A DNA stretch of 64,000 nt from Pirellulaceae bacterium (GCA_026004795.1 BPJV01000001.1:310001-374000); one strand, 5' to 3'. Counted from the stretch's first letter, positions 9,346-20,096 are shown. Translations and numbers: made by a program. The notes: generated by a model from the sequence alone, not told the origin.

Positions 9346-9597
9346 CTACTCGTCGCTCAGTCGAACCGATGCGATGAAGGGCCAAGACCGTGGTCGATGG
9401 GACAAACGATTGGGTAGAATTCGATGCAAGAGGAGGCGGCTAGGCCACCGCGGGCCCCTAGCAACGGCCGATTGAATTCCACCCTATTGTTCCATCGACT
9501 ATCACCCCCGGTCTCATGCCCAGTGTCCAACCTGCCTAGCCAAGGTCGGAAAACGCCTTGGTTCGGGTCGACAGAATCCATGCATCAAATCCGCTAT

Positions 9598-12468
9598 CTA
9601 CTCCGCCACGTTGGCATCGCCAGCATCATCGCCGAGCAAGATAACTGTCCCTCCGCCGGTCATTTGAGGCGCCTGATTGTAAACGAACTCGGCATCCAGT
9701 GCCTTCTCGATCCGGTGGCTAGCTTCGTACAAGTGGGCGCGCGAGTAGGGATCGAGTCGCTCACCGGCCTCCTGCAGTGTTCGATCCATTTTTTCCTTCA
9801 AGTCTCGAAGTTCTAGTACGCACAGATTCGAGATCGCCTTGTAGGCAGCTGAGCTTCCCGTGCCAGGCATGGTGAGATCGACCAGCCGCTCCAAGTGTTC
9901 GCGCTGGAGATTACGGCGTAAGCTGGAAATAGCCGGTGAGCGGGCTGAATATTGGCCATCACCGATCCTGTCCAACTCGCTCCAAATCTCATCGGTGATC
10001 GCCGACAACAGCTCTGGCAAGGTCAACGCGTCTTCGTGTGCCGGCACGCGAAACTCGTTGTCATACACGCGACGCAGCGTGGTGGCGTTCATCAGATTGG
10101 TCAGCGCGGAAGCCTGCATAGACAGAATGCGATCGTGTACCGGCCAGGCAGGATCACCGGAACTAAATCCTGCTAGGAAATCCTTGGTAAGCCGCGACAA
10201 AAGCTCCGGCGAAAGGGCGTAGGCCTGGTCACGGAAGGTGGTCTCCAGCACAAATCGTAGCGCATCTCGTTGCAATTTGGCGGGAACCACTTGCAGTGGT
10301 GGTCGAGCATTCGGATCCCCCTTCTTATCGCGGTTGACGAACGCTCCACCGATCCAATTAGCCATCATGCTGATGTTGCGCATCTGCAAGCTCAACGTTA
10401 ATTCGTAACCCTTGCGAGCCTTCGTCCAGCTGTCGCCGTCTTTTACATAATCCTTCATCAACCGCTCGCGAAAACGCTGGATCAGTATCGCCTGTTCCTG
10501 AGCGTATTCGAGTGGATACTTGCTGAAGTCATAACGTCGCGCCAAGGGATCGGGCCCGGACGTGTCTTCGTCGGTGGCGAACAATAGTTCGGGGTCCGAT
10601 ACTCGGGAGAGGACCTTGTGAAAATCTTTGTCGAATGAGTAGCCGTATTCGATAGCCCAATAATCATAAGGGCCGATTCCGATCATCGCATAGTCGCCTT
10701 GGATTTCGCCTTCCTTCATCCGCAGGTTGATCGGCAGATAATCCATCACGGAGCCGGCGAATGGTTTCTTGCCTTTCACTTGAGGACTATTGATCTCCTC
10801 CAGGGCATAAATGGCACTAGCCTTGAAGTTATGCCGCAAGCCCAGGGTATGCCCAACCTCGTGCGCCACCAAGTCTGCCAACAAGGGGCCAATGAAGGAT
10901 TCCGGCATGCCGTCAATTAAACTTTCATCGGCATCCTTCTTTTCTTTTTTATCTTCCGCTGGTTGGTCTTCCTTGTTGCCTTCTTGGTCACCGTCTGCCT
11001 CATCCATGAGCGCGAAAAGTGTCTCTGGCCCCATTTCCAAGACCATGCGCATCACCGCGGTGTCCAATTGACGTCCGGCGGCGGCAAGACACATGCCACT
11101 AACTTGACTGGTACGTCCCACCAGTCCGTCGAGCGGATCATCGCCGAGCAACTGTGTCTGCGGCAGACCTGCCAGGCCATATTCGGGTTGCAACAAATCC
11201 CTACGTAGACGGGCAGCCAATTGTGCCCGCTGACTGGGATCGGCAAAGCGAATACGAGGATCCCAATGCGGGTGTTCATTGAGCCAAGCAATCGTCTCGG
11301 CGCTCATGCCTTCCATGGCCAGCAGCGGCATGTAGTCGGCGAAGTTCTCGTTAAAATACCGAATCCAGCCATCGGTCAATACGATGTCGGCGTCGAGGAT
11401 CTGGCCCGTCTCGGGATGCACCCGGCTAGGTCCAATCGCCGTACTGACATCGTTATTCAGCCAACGAATGAAATTGTAGCGCACATCTTCCGGGTCCTTT
11501 TCCATGTGAGCGCCGGTCGCTTTGTCTTGATAATGAACGACAATCGCGTCGGAGATTCCCACCCGCTCAAATGCCTTGTTCCAATACTCGACGCCCTGTT
11601 TGACCCAGCGCCGATAGCGCACCGGGGTAGTGTGTTCCAAATAAAAGGTGATTGGCTCAACCGGAGGAGAGATCTTCAGCGACGGATCTCGTTTTTGCAG
11701 ATGCCAGCGATTGATGTAGTGAACTTCGACTTCATCCTCTTTGTATTTCCCGTAGTCGGAGTAGGAAGTTGTAAAATAGCCTACCCGCTGGTCTGCGACT
11801 CGCGGTGTGTAGCCCGTGTTGGTAGGAATTTCACTGATCGAATAATAGAGCGTTTGCAAGTTGCCGGACGCGTTCGGCAATTCGAATGCCAGCTCAATGT
11901 TTTGAGGAAAGACCTTGTTCTTGACGATCTTGGCCAATGCAGGGTTGCGGGAACGCCCATCGGAACCGAAAAAGACACTGGCATTTTGCACCAGCATGGC
12001 ATCGCCATCGATCACTGGTCCACCCCGTGGCGAAAGCGTGAGGATGGGAAGGTCGAGGAGCACACGGCCGGTAAACAGACGCTTGACCGAGTCCTTCGAT
12101 TCGGTATCCCCGCCGGAACGCACGTCCAAGTTCGGTGCCACTAACGCCAAACGCTTGTTGTATTGACGCCATTCCACATAGAAATCACCGGCTTGCAACC
12201 CGGCAAACACCTGGCCACTGGCAATCGTCAGGCCGATGAAGTACTTCTTCGAGGCAAAGTTCTTCGGAAGCTCGAACAGCAACTGGCCCTCGTCCTCCTT
12301 CGCATAAACGGTATACATCGACTGAGGAGAATCCGAAGGAGGCTCGACCTTATGGTATCCCTCAATGACTTTATCAAATGGCGGGTAGTCGGCGGCATGG
12401 GTCCTTCCCGTCCACCCCAAGCAAACCCCAGTGATCAAGAAGATGCATTGCAGGTACTGCTTCCGCAT
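9598..12468 (-). CDS. Secreted zinc-dependent metalloprotease (DUF5117/DUF5118-like, metzincin-type)
   Basis: 956 residues. A signal peptide (MRKQYLQCIFLITGVCLGW...) ends near THA-AD. The middle region contains the Zn site HEVGHTLGLRH at residues 536-546 (HExxHxxGxxH), preceded by an acidic lysine-rich insert (about 500-525). The long N-terminal beta-rich part and the helical C-terminal part match the large planctomycete/bacteroidete zinc-dependent metalloprotease family with DUF5117-type domains. It is probably periplasmic or extracellular. The frame is open to 12531, but M at 12468 starts the clear signal peptide. No neighbouring gene suggests a substrate. Confidence 0.85.
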   Translation of the reverse strand: MRKQYLQCIFLITGVCLGWTGRTHAADYPPFDKVIEGYHKVEPPSDSPQSMYTVYAKEDEGQLLFELPKNFASKKYFIGLTIASGQVFAGLQAGDFYVEWRQYNKRLALVAPNLDVRSGGDTESKDSVKRLFTGRVLLDLPILTLSPRGGPVIDGDAMLVQNASVFFGSDGRSRNPALAKIVKNKVFPQNIELAFELPNASGNLQTLYYSISEIPTNTGYTPRVADQRVGYFTTSYSDYGKYKEDEVEVHYINRWHLQKRDPSLKISPPVEPITFYLEHTTPVRYRRWVKQGVEYWNKAFERVGISDAIVVHYQDKATGAHMEKDPEDVRYNFIRWLNNDVSTAIGPSRVHPETGQILDADIVLTDGWIRYFNENFADYMPLLAMEGMSAETIAWLNEHPHWDPRIRFADPSQRAQLAARLRRDLLQPEYGLAGLPQTQLLGDDPLDGLVGRTSQVSGMCLAAAGRQLDTAVMRMVLEMGPETLFALMDEADGDQEGNKEDQPAEDKKEKKDADESLIDGMPESFIGPLLADLVAHEVGHTLGLRHNFKASAIYALEEINSPQVKGKKPFAGSVMDYLPINLRMKEGEIQGDYAMIGIGPYDYWAIEYGYSFDKDFHKVLSRVSDPELLFATDEDTSGPDPLARRYDFSKYPLEYAQEQAILIQRFRERLMKDYVKDGDSWTKARKGYELTLSLQMRNISMMANWIGGAFVNRDKKGDPNARPPLQVVPAKLQRDALRFVLETTFRDQAYALSPELLSRLTKDFLAGFSSGDPAWPVHDRILSMQASALTNLMNATTLRRVYDNEFRVPAHEDALTLPELLSAITDEIWSELDRIGDGQYSARSPAISSLRRNLQREHLERLVDLTMPGTGSSAAYKAISNLCVLELRDLKEKMDRTLQEAGERLDPYSRAHLYEASHRIEKALDAEFVYNQAPQMTGGGTVILLGDDAGDANVAE

Positions 12469-12843
12469 AACTCGCTTGCCTTTTATGCTTGTACTGACCA
12501 ACGAATGAAATCGATCTGCGTCGAGGAACAACGAAGGACATCCTCCCAGTCATTTGTAGCTCAGCCTTTGCCGTCTCGGCTCGTTTGGCGGGATATCCCT
12601 GCGAGACGGCCCCGATCCATTGGCCCCATTGACCAACAGGGAGAATTTTTCCGATTGAGCAAGATAGATGGAAAGCACTGTGCTCGCCATCTGCTCTTCA
12701 TCATAGTCATCGGAGGGACAGACGACCACAAAATACCGTATGACTACGCGAAATTTGCATCACGAAGCCAAATGGCCATCGATTGGAAGACCGCGCGAAG
12801 GAGCGGTACGGCGGTTGGGCGGGCGCAGGAACCGGCGACACTG
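12469..12843. other. Spacer of about 375 bp
   Basis: The spacer separates the NusG-like gene from the metalloprotease, both on the minus strand. No open frame with a recognisable product is present. It probably carries the metalloprotease promoter, but I could not pick a convincing box pair. Confidence 0.5.
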
Positions 12844-13395
12844 CTATAGGGGATCTGCCTGACAATCGTCGATGGCTACCGACACGCCTTGAGCCATAAA
12901 TCGCACGAAGACAATCAACCGCACCTCTTTCTCACGACGGACGATAACGCCCTCGTATCCAGCAAATGCCCCGGTGCGGATCCTCACTCGCTGCCCCGGT
13001 TCCAGTCGGCGTTCAGGGGCCAGAGGGGCGTCGGTGGCAATTAGATCTCGAATTTGCCGCAGGTCGCCTACCAATTCTTCCGGCTGTCCTACTTCCACGA
13101 AGCGGCTGACGCATCCGGTACATACCGCTCGATAGCGAATCTCGTTGTCTCCGCAGAGAAAAACATAATTGGGGAACAGTGGCTCGTAGCTCGTGCGCAA
13201 TCGCCCCCCCGGTGAACGGTAACGCCGGGGAATCACCGGGGCATAAAACGGCAACCCTTCTTTGAGCAGCAAGCGCATCAGCTTCTTTTCCTGCCGGGCC
13301 ATCGTGTACAGCGCCCACCAAGGGGCTCGCTCACTGTCAGGACGATCTAGCAGGTCCAGCGGATAAAGATCAGCTTCACGTTGTAACAGGGGCAT
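12844..13395 (-). CDS. NusG/RfaH-family transcription elongation factor (specialised paralogue)
   Basis: 183 residues. Residues about 26-110 form a NusG N-terminal domain (WWALYTMARQEKK, then EPLFPNYVFL, typical of NGN domains), and 132-155 a KOW motif (GQRVRIRTGAFAGYEG). It is too divergent to be housekeeping NusG and sits at the end of a minus-strand exopolysaccharide operon (wzy-like, wzc-like, then this gene). RfaH, LoaP and UpxY paralogues in such positions prevent premature termination in long polysaccharide operons. Regulation of this locus is therefore the likely role, by inference from context. I did not find an ops-like element. Confidence 0.85.
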   Translation of the reverse strand: MPLLQREADLYPLDLLDRPDSERAPWWALYTMARQEKKLMRLLLKEGLPFYAPVIPRRYRSPGGRLRTSYEPLFPNYVFLCGDNEIRYRAVCTGCVSRFVEVGQPEELVGDLRQIRDLIATDAPLAPERRLEPGQRVRIRTGAFAGYEGVIVRREKEVRLIVFVRFMAQGVSVAIDDCQADPL

Positions 13396-13585
13396 ACGCT
13401 AAGGGACTTTCCATCAATGCTGGGCAATTCAAGAATCGGCCGGGACGAGCCATCGGTCGGTGCGCCCCCTAGACGAATCGTTGGCGACGCCACGAAGCTG
13501 TTTCCCCAATCTGCGCCTGAGGTCTAATCGCGCCGCTGCGCAACGCCGGTGAAATCAAATTCCCGGACAGGCCATTGCGGTGGAG

Positions 13586-16075
13586 TTACGATTGACCATG
13601 GCGATTGGTTGATGAACCGTCAAGGTGCTCCTCCCCGTCTAGTGATGCCTCCTGATGGTCCTCAATGTACCCGGCAGAATACGACGAATAGCCACCGTAC
13701 TTGTACCCATATCGGTAACCATATCGGTAGTTTCCACCGTAACGGTAGGCGTAGCGATAATCATTGTAGCTGTAGGAATATCCGTAACCGGCCTCAGCAG
13801 AAACGCCGTTGACCACCACTCCCAACAACCGCGCATCGACCGACTCCAATAACCTTACAGCACGAGTCGCCAAAGGCTTGACGTTGCGTCGCAACCGCAT
13901 GGTCATCACGACACCATCCACCACGGCAGCGACGGCCCCTGGATCGGATACCGCCAGCAAAGGAGGGGTGTCTACAATGATGATGTCATACTTCTCACGC
14001 AACATGTCGAGTAAATCGCGGAACCGTGTGCTGCTGAGAAGTTCCGCGGGATTGCTCGGGCGTTTTCCACCGGGCATGATAGCCAAATTGGCGACATTCG
14101 ACGTAAAGGTCGCGTCCTCGATCTCTACCTTTCCAGCCACGACCTGAGCCATCCCCACACTTCCTTCAATACCGAAGAGCTTGGCGATACGCGGCCGGCG
14201 GAAGTCGGCATCGATGAGCAGGACTCGGCGTCCCGATTGGGCCATCGTAACGGCCAAGTTCGATGAGAGAGTCGACTTGCCATCTCCTGGCACCGGCGAG
14301 GTAACTTGAATCACCTTCAAATCGGCGCCGCGATTGCTGAAGAACAGGCCGGTGCGAATTTGACGAAAAGCTTCGCTCACCCGACCGCGGCTATGATGGA
14401 TCGTCGTCAGCGACGGATCGATCGACTCGATTACTTTCTTCACCTTATCGGTTTCGATTACTGGAACGTGGCCCAGAACCGGCATGCCCAAATCGGCGGC
14501 GATTTCATCGGGGCTGCGGTAACTGCGGTCGGCCAAGTCCATCAACACCGCTAAACCGGCAAGAATCATGAATCCGATCGCCGCGCCGCCCAACAAATAA
14601 GGTGGTAGCTTCGGACCATAAAACGTCCCCACCGACGGCAGATTCAATTCCTTTAAGGTTCGTTGACCAGCCTGAGGCAACAACTCCAATGCGTTCAACT
14701 TCTCTTGAAAAGTTTCCAGCAGAGTTTTCACATTGGCAAGCTGATTATCGATCAGTGCTTTTTCGGACAATACACGCTGAAGCTCGTTGGACTTGGCCAA
14801 ATCCTGAGCGGCTTGTTCCGTCAGCGTCTGCTCTTCAATCTCCAACGCCGCTAAGCGCTCTTTGAACGATTCGATGCGGATCCGCAGCAAGGTATCAACC
14901 GAGTATTTGGGCTGGCCATTTTGTGCGTTTTCGGCATCCACCTCTTCCTGCAATTTCGCCAACGCGGCTGCCTCCTTCTGCTCAGCGTCCCGTATCATGG
15001 CGATCTGCTTGCGCAACAATTCGATCCGTTTCCGCACCGAGACCAACGCCGGATGCGCTTCACCGAACTGATCAAGCAGTTCCTGCTCCCGAATAATCAA
15101 CGGAAACAACTGCTGACGCTCCAAACGTTCCGATTCGGTCTCTGCTGCCGTCTTCAGCGTCTTGTCCGCGTTTTGACGCACCGGATTGGTGAACAGACTG
15201 TCGACGACATTACTTTCGCTCTTGGCAGCCAGCAACAACAGAATCTGCTCTGCAGGACGACCGGCCCGAATGGCGGCATCCGCCTGGGAGAGGTAACTCT
15301 GGAGCTGGGTCTTCTCCATTTTCAACGCCGTCAACCGTTCCTGCACTGCACGGTAACTGGCGGCATACGGATCACTGGCCTGATCACCGATCCACAGGAT
15401 GTCCTTCGCCTGCTCTTTGAACTGGTCGTTCCGTTTCTTTAGCTCTTCGTAACTAGCATTCAGGTTAGCTTCCGCACGGTTGAGCAAATCATAGACTTCA
15501 TTTCCTACCGTGCGGTACTCCTCGGTCAGATAGTCGCTGTACCCGTCGACAATGGCATTGACCACGGCGGCGGCCAAATCGGCATCATGAGACACATAGC
15601 TGATCTCGATCAACGTCGTGTTGGAATCTTTCGCCGCTGGCTGAACCACCAGATCTTTGGTTGACATTAAATTCCCGACGATTTGATCCACCGTCTTGCC
15701 GCGCAAAGCCGGTTGTTCCGTCAAGTTCCCCCGTTCGACCGCCATTCGCAGCACCGTCTGACTGCGGATCACTCGCGATTCATCGGCACGTGAGATGTTA
15801 GCCACCTCTTTGGGGTCATAAGCCTGAATGGGGGTCGGAGGTAAGGCATCGACGACCTGCACCAAGGCATGCGCAATGTACTCGGTCGGCTGCTTTGTGT
15901 AATACAGATACCCCAATCCAGTGCCGATAAGGGCCCCAATAATGGGGAGCCACTTCCAACGCCATAATACCTTGACGATGTCGAAGCCTTGTTGATTCTC
16001 GGGGGCAACAAACGTTTCCATCGCTCGTGTAGCTGTCGCTCCGTTGGATGGGACCGTCTCTAAAACTTGTGACAT
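13586..16075 (-). CDS. Polysaccharide co-polymerase and bacterial tyrosine autokinase (Wzc type)
   Basis: 829 residues. A Wzz chain-length domain begins after a cytoplasmic lead, with the first membrane helix near residues 37-55. A long periplasmic coiled-coil region (about 180-460) follows, then a second membrane helix near 500-520 and a BY-kinase domain. The Walker A motif PGDGKST lies near residues 593-599, followed by VLLIDADFRRPR (Walker A') and IIIVDTPP (Walker B). The C-terminus is a Tyr-rich tail with 17 Tyr in about 41 residues, the expected autophosphorylation cluster. The enzyme pairs with Wza (20863) and the Wzy-like protein (16485) in exopolysaccharide synthesis and export. Confidence 0.93.
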   Translation of the reverse strand: MSQVLETVPSNGATATRAMETFVAPENQQGFDIVKVLWRWKWLPIIGALIGTGLGYLYYTKQPTEYIAHALVQVVDALPPTPIQAYDPKEVANISRADESRVIRSQTVLRMAVERGNLTEQPALRGKTVDQIVGNLMSTKDLVVQPAAKDSNTTLIEISYVSHDADLAAAVVNAIVDGYSDYLTEEYRTVGNEVYDLLNRAEANLNASYEELKKRNDQFKEQAKDILWIGDQASDPYAASYRAVQERLTALKMEKTQLQSYLSQADAAIRAGRPAEQILLLLAAKSESNVVDSLFTNPVRQNADKTLKTAAETESERLERQQLFPLIIREQELLDQFGEAHPALVSVRKRIELLRKQIAMIRDAEQKEAAALAKLQEEVDAENAQNGQPKYSVDTLLRIRIESFKERLAALEIEEQTLTEQAAQDLAKSNELQRVLSEKALIDNQLANVKTLLETFQEKLNALELLPQAGQRTLKELNLPSVGTFYGPKLPPYLLGGAAIGFMILAGLAVLMDLADRSYRSPDEIAADLGMPVLGHVPVIETDKVKKVIESIDPSLTTIHHSRGRVSEAFRQIRTGLFFSNRGADLKVIQVTSPVPGDGKSTLSSNLAVTMAQSGRRVLLIDADFRRPRIAKLFGIEGSVGMAQVVAGKVEIEDATFTSNVANLAIMPGGKRPSNPAELLSSTRFRDLLDMLREKYDIIIVDTPPLLAVSDPGAVAAVVDGVVMTMRLRRNVKPLATRAVRLLESVDARLLGVVVNGVSAEAGYGYSYSYNDYRYAYRYGGNYRYGYRYGYKYGGYSSYSAGYIEDHQEASLDGEEHLDGSSTNRHGQS

Positions 16076-16484
16076 GGGCTGTGGCCAGAATTAGCGGTTT
16101 ACAAGAACTCAAAGCTTAATGTGCTTTCCACCTCGACGTGACCAGTCCGATCGAAAGCAACCATTGACTCTTCCTACTCCTTGGGCGTTGCGACACAGTG
16201 TCGCAAAATTCCACCAGCCGCCGGGCCCTAGCCAGGTGCTAGCACACGGTTAGTAGATCGTACCAAGGAGTGGAACATGCTCGGTAATCGTGTTGAGCGA
16301 ACGCTGAAGCTCCAACAAGTATACGCGCTTCAGTCAAAACCGGGTAGCAATTGACACTGTTACTACGCATGGCGATTCCACCTGCTGATGGGACAGTCCT
16401 CACAACCCGTGCAATCCACCACGCCAAGAAGCTGTTTCTGCGTACTGAAAGCGGCATCAGTATACCCCGCCACAACGAATCCCC
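16076..16484. other. Spacer of about 410 bp inside the exopolysaccharide locus
   Basis: The spacer separates the wzy-like and wzc-like genes on the minus strand. It holds no supported open frame. A 5' leader or promoter for the wzc-like gene could lie here, but I see no convincing hairpin-plus-T-run terminator after the wzy-like gene. Confidence 0.5.
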
Positions 16485-19193
16485 CTACCCCCCCGAATTG
16501 GCCTGATCTGCCATCTCCTCCAAGTAGGTGCGGTACTGAGTATAGTTCGGATTTCGACTACTACGACGCTCGGCCTGTCGCATCCAACGAATCGCCTCTT
16601 CGATTTCTCCTCGTTGTTCGAGCGATCGCGCCAGTCGATGCCGAATGGCGTGATCCTGGGGGGCGAGCTGAGCAACCTTGCGCATGGCAGTTATCAATAA
16701 ATCCTCGTTTTCCATCGTCTGCGCGTACCAAACGACGAGCCTCCAATGGCTGGCCTCAGTGGCGCGGTTGATCACCTGTTCGATGTTTACCTGTTCGAGA
16801 AGTTCCTCAATAAGCTGGGGGGAATCGCCACTACGTCGAGCGAAACGTAGGATCCATAGCGGATCATCGTGCAACATCGAGGCGATCTGTCGCGAGGTAT
16901 AGATCTCGGCTACCTCTGGGGGGAGGGATTCTATGGTTTGTGGATAGCGTTCCACGAGCCCCGTCCATAACCATCGTGCCAATTCATATTCCCCGCTCAG
17001 GAAGGCCGTAGAGGCCAAGCGTTGAAGTATGGAGGGACGAAACCGAGCGAAAACAGCCACCCGAGCTAAGTATTCCGCGCGAGCCTGCCGGTCCCATTGC
17101 CCTATGTCGCTTCGCGCGAGCCCCCAAGCCGCCCTCCAATCAACCGCGTTGGCCATTAGGGCCCTGTGAAAGCGGTCAGCACTCGCCTGCAACTGAGTCG
17201 CGATCGCAGGATCCTGGCTGAGGAAAGCCTGCAATGCCTTCAACGATTCCTGGTGGGGTAATCGCAGGGCGGTGGCCATCAACAGCGCGTCACTTAGCCG
17301 CCCAACATCCGTAATCTCATCGGGCCATTCCAAACGCTCCGCTAGCAATTCCGCATTCTTCTGATGCATGCGTCCAAGTTGAATGGCGGCGTCGGGCCCC
17401 TCGGCATTTCCCAACGTGGGAACCGACATCAAACCTTGTTGGCGGTCCGCGATGCGGGCCAACTGCTCCCCACGTGCTTTGTCGATCAACGAGGGAAAGC
17501 CCATGAGGATCGCGCCACAGATCAAGGCGCCAATCGCCACCCATCCGCGCCATCCGCCTCGCAGGGTTGGACTTGTTAGCTTCTCAGTGGCAGCGAGCTC
17601 GGTGTCCTGTGCCCACCATGCGCCAACTAGACAAGCCAGCGAAATGTAGACGGCGGGGATGATGAGGCTGAAATCGACAAAGCTCTGTAGAGCAATTGCC
17701 GAGATAGCGAACACGATGCCCACCCTGGCATACTTCCCACGTGATGTCGTATCCCGCTTCAACTGCCCGATCAGGCAAGCCATTCCCCATCCCAGGACTA
17801 CCAACCCGCCCAGTCCAAAATCGGCAAACGCCTCTACGTACACACTCTCGGCGTGATAAAACCAGCTACTGAACATGGTTACAACGGGAAGGATGGCAAA
17901 ATGAAACGTGCCGGCGCCGGCTCCCGCCCACCAGACGTGAGGAATATCCATCGCATCGAGCCATAACCGATAGCGCGCGTTGGACCCGCTTTCCATCTCG
18001 TCCATCACCGTACCTAGTCGAGCGATGGTGGTGTCGTCCAACTCCAGGGTCACCAACAGTACGCCTGCCAGCGAAACGATGACTAGGAGCAGTATCAAGT
18101 AACGCGATACGATGCGGTCTCGGGTAAAGGCGTACACCAACGTAATGACCGTGGCACCAAACCAGGCGAGCACGCCACCGCGACTGGCTGCTGCGAAGAC
18201 AGCCACCAAGAAGCAGATTAGGACTAGCAGAGCCACCAGCGAGCCAGCGTCCAGGTCCAACAACAGGTCCTCGGCGCGACGCCGCATGCGTGCCAGCGCG
18301 TTGATGGCTGGATAACGCACCTGATACCGCCTACTGCTCTGCCGCTTTACTCTCGCAAACCATGCTATCATCAGACTGATTGTCGCTGCCGCACCAGTAG
18401 CATAGTACTGGGCCGCCGTGTTGCGGGAAACGAAAGTGCTGAAGCAAGACTCTTTCGGCATCGGCAGCAACGTCCAACCATTCCACGAAACGCTTTGCAA
18501 AACCCCTAGCACCGCATGGCTGACGCCCGCCACTGCGAGGGAGATCAACATCACGACATGTGCCTCGCGGCTTCGAAAAAAAACGCTCGTGGCCAGGAAA
18601 AAGACGATCGCTGCCGCCAAGGATGCCAGCGTCGCTCGGGTCTGCAGCGGATCGATGCTGATCGTGGGAGGCGGCAATGGTGCCATGGACTCGTTCCCGG
18701 CAGGCGTCCCATCTTGGCCGAGAATGGCTAGCAACGCGTCTCGTTGCTCCGTAACCACCTTTTGGTAAGCCCCCCCCACCGTGGCCAACTCCCACGATGA
18801 CCGGGGAAGCGGGATTAATTGGATCAGACCTATAGTGACTAGGACAACCAACGCCCAGACGATCTTGGGAATAGGCGGTGGCGTGGCGGTCACGAGCAGT
18901 TTGAACGTCAAGCACAAGAGCAAGCCTGCGGCAACGCCCAGCAGCCAGCATTGATCTGTCCAAGTAACCGACCCGTAGTGCCATGGTAGGACGACGACCA
19001 CCACCAGCAGTGTTAGCTGACCAATCCGGTCCAGGATTCCCTCCAGGGTAGCGGGAAAGAGCATCCGGGCGGCAGCATTGATCCTTTCCAGCAACGAGGC
19101 ACCGCGGGTGCCAACTTGACTGGTTGTTCGGGGATTGGGGCGATGCTTGGTAGAAATGCGTTTGACCATTGTTGGAATATTCTGGATCCTCAT
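16485..19193 (-). CDS. O-antigen ligase / Wzy-polymerase-like membrane protein with C-terminal TPR region
   Basis: 902 residues. The N-terminal two-thirds have about a dozen hydrophobic segments, and residues about 310-490 resemble the Wzy_C/WaaL domain (ICFLVAVFAAASRGGVLAW, then a large loop and GLGGLVVLGWGM). The C-terminal 280 residues are soluble and helical, with TPR-like spacing. The probable job is to polymerise or ligate the exopolysaccharide made by this locus. ATG 19193 is used; ATG 19169 is possible, and neither has a strong Shine-Dalgarno sequence. It is transcribed away from the lipoprotein/wza pair, so the 0.9-kb spacer at 19194 must hold divergent promoters. Confidence 0.85.
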   Translation of the reverse strand: MRIQNIPTMVKRISTKHRPNPRTTSQVGTRGASLLERINAAARMLFPATLEGILDRIGQLTLLVVVVVLPWHYGSVTWTDQCWLLGVAAGLLLCLTFKLLVTATPPPIPKIVWALVVLVTIGLIQLIPLPRSSWELATVGGAYQKVVTEQRDALLAILGQDGTPAGNESMAPLPPPTISIDPLQTRATLASLAAAIVFFLATSVFFRSREAHVVMLISLAVAGVSHAVLGVLQSVSWNGWTLLPMPKESCFSTFVSRNTAAQYYATGAAATISLMIAWFARVKRQSSRRYQVRYPAINALARMRRRAEDLLLDLDAGSLVALLVLICFLVAVFAAASRGGVLAWFGATVITLVYAFTRDRIVSRYLILLLVIVSLAGVLLVTLELDDTTIARLGTVMDEMESGSNARYRLWLDAMDIPHVWWAGAGAGTFHFAILPVVTMFSSWFYHAESVYVEAFADFGLGGLVVLGWGMACLIGQLKRDTTSRGKYARVGIVFAISAIALQSFVDFSLIIPAVYISLACLVGAWWAQDTELAATEKLTSPTLRGGWRGWVAIGALICGAILMGFPSLIDKARGEQLARIADRQQGLMSVPTLGNAEGPDAAIQLGRMHQKNAELLAERLEWPDEITDVGRLSDALLMATALRLPHQESLKALQAFLSQDPAIATQLQASADRFHRALMANAVDWRAAWGLARSDIGQWDRQARAEYLARVAVFARFRPSILQRLASTAFLSGEYELARWLWTGLVERYPQTIESLPPEVAEIYTSRQIASMLHDDPLWILRFARRSGDSPQLIEELLEQVNIEQVINRATEASHWRLVVWYAQTMENEDLLITAMRKVAQLAPQDHAIRHRLARSLEQRGEIEEAIRWMRQAERRSSRNPNYTQYRTYLEEMADQANSGG

Positions 19194-20096
19194 TGCGGGC
19201 CATGGATGCGTTCAGTAAGTAGTCCACCGTCACAACGACCGCGTGGAGGAACCGCCGCAAGGAAGCAGTGCTGGAAGGCTCCTAGAGCAGCCCATTCGGT
19301 AGTAGGCCGACAACCTACTATCGCCACATCGTATCGCCGATGGGGCAGCAGGATACCGGAGACGGCTGTGGAGCGTCGCCACCATAAAAAACCTCGTTTT
19401 CTTCAACTGTACGCGGAGTCCGAACAATTTCGGTGGCAAGGAAAGGCTGAACGCCCCCCCGCGCCATACCAAGATGCAGCGGTAGCGCCGTAGTGCCTCC
19501 CAAGGCACGGCATGGTTTTACCTCTCCAGTCGCGTCGCGTGTCGTACCGCCAATTCCCCACATCGTGGAGACCGTACGGGATGGAACGAAGAAGGTGGTT
19601 GCGTCCACGTATACGAACTTTCCGCGCCAAACGAGCAGCTGAAACGGTAGCAGCCGCGTGTCTCGGCCGCCAAAGTCCATCCGCTCTCTATCAGTAGTGT
19701 TTCCCTCCTCCTGTTTCCACCTCCTTACCGACGTTCTTACGATTATAGCTCCATGTTGCCGACTTCTGAGGGGAAGGATAGCTCCCCACTGAATGGCCAG
19801 AGATAGATCGTGGAACTTCCTATTCCTTTTCATCCTTTCCACCCTGGAAACCGGTCTATCCGTCAGATTTTCTCAATTCGGCACTACCAGACGCTCGATT
19901 ACAGTCCAAGCGTTCTGTAGTTTCCTCTGCTCTGCGCCTCTCACCGTTCGCCCAGCGGTGGCTGTAGTGAGGGTGGCAGGCAAGAGATTGCTTGGAGTCA
20001 TTGCCACGAAGTCATCTTCACGGCAGGAACATTGCCGCCTTCAAGCATTCACGCCACAACGAGTTTGCGGCAGTATTGGTCAAAGGGAGTCCGCCC
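19194..20096. other. Large divergent intergenic region, about 900 bp
   Basis: The region lies between the divergently transcribed wzy-like and lipoprotein/wza units, so it should contain both promoters of the exopolysaccharide locus. A 174-codon minus-strand frame (19318-19842) has no recognisable motif and is probably chance. I could not define boxes reliably. Confidence 0.5.

Noticed and set aside
11221-12144. 307-codon plus-strand frame opposite the metalloprotease
   Set aside because: Antisense shadow of a well-supported gene.
19318-19842. 174-codon minus-strand frame between the wzy-like and lipoprotein genes
   Set aside because: No motif, no convincing start signal, odd composition. 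It would also block the promoter region of both divergent units.
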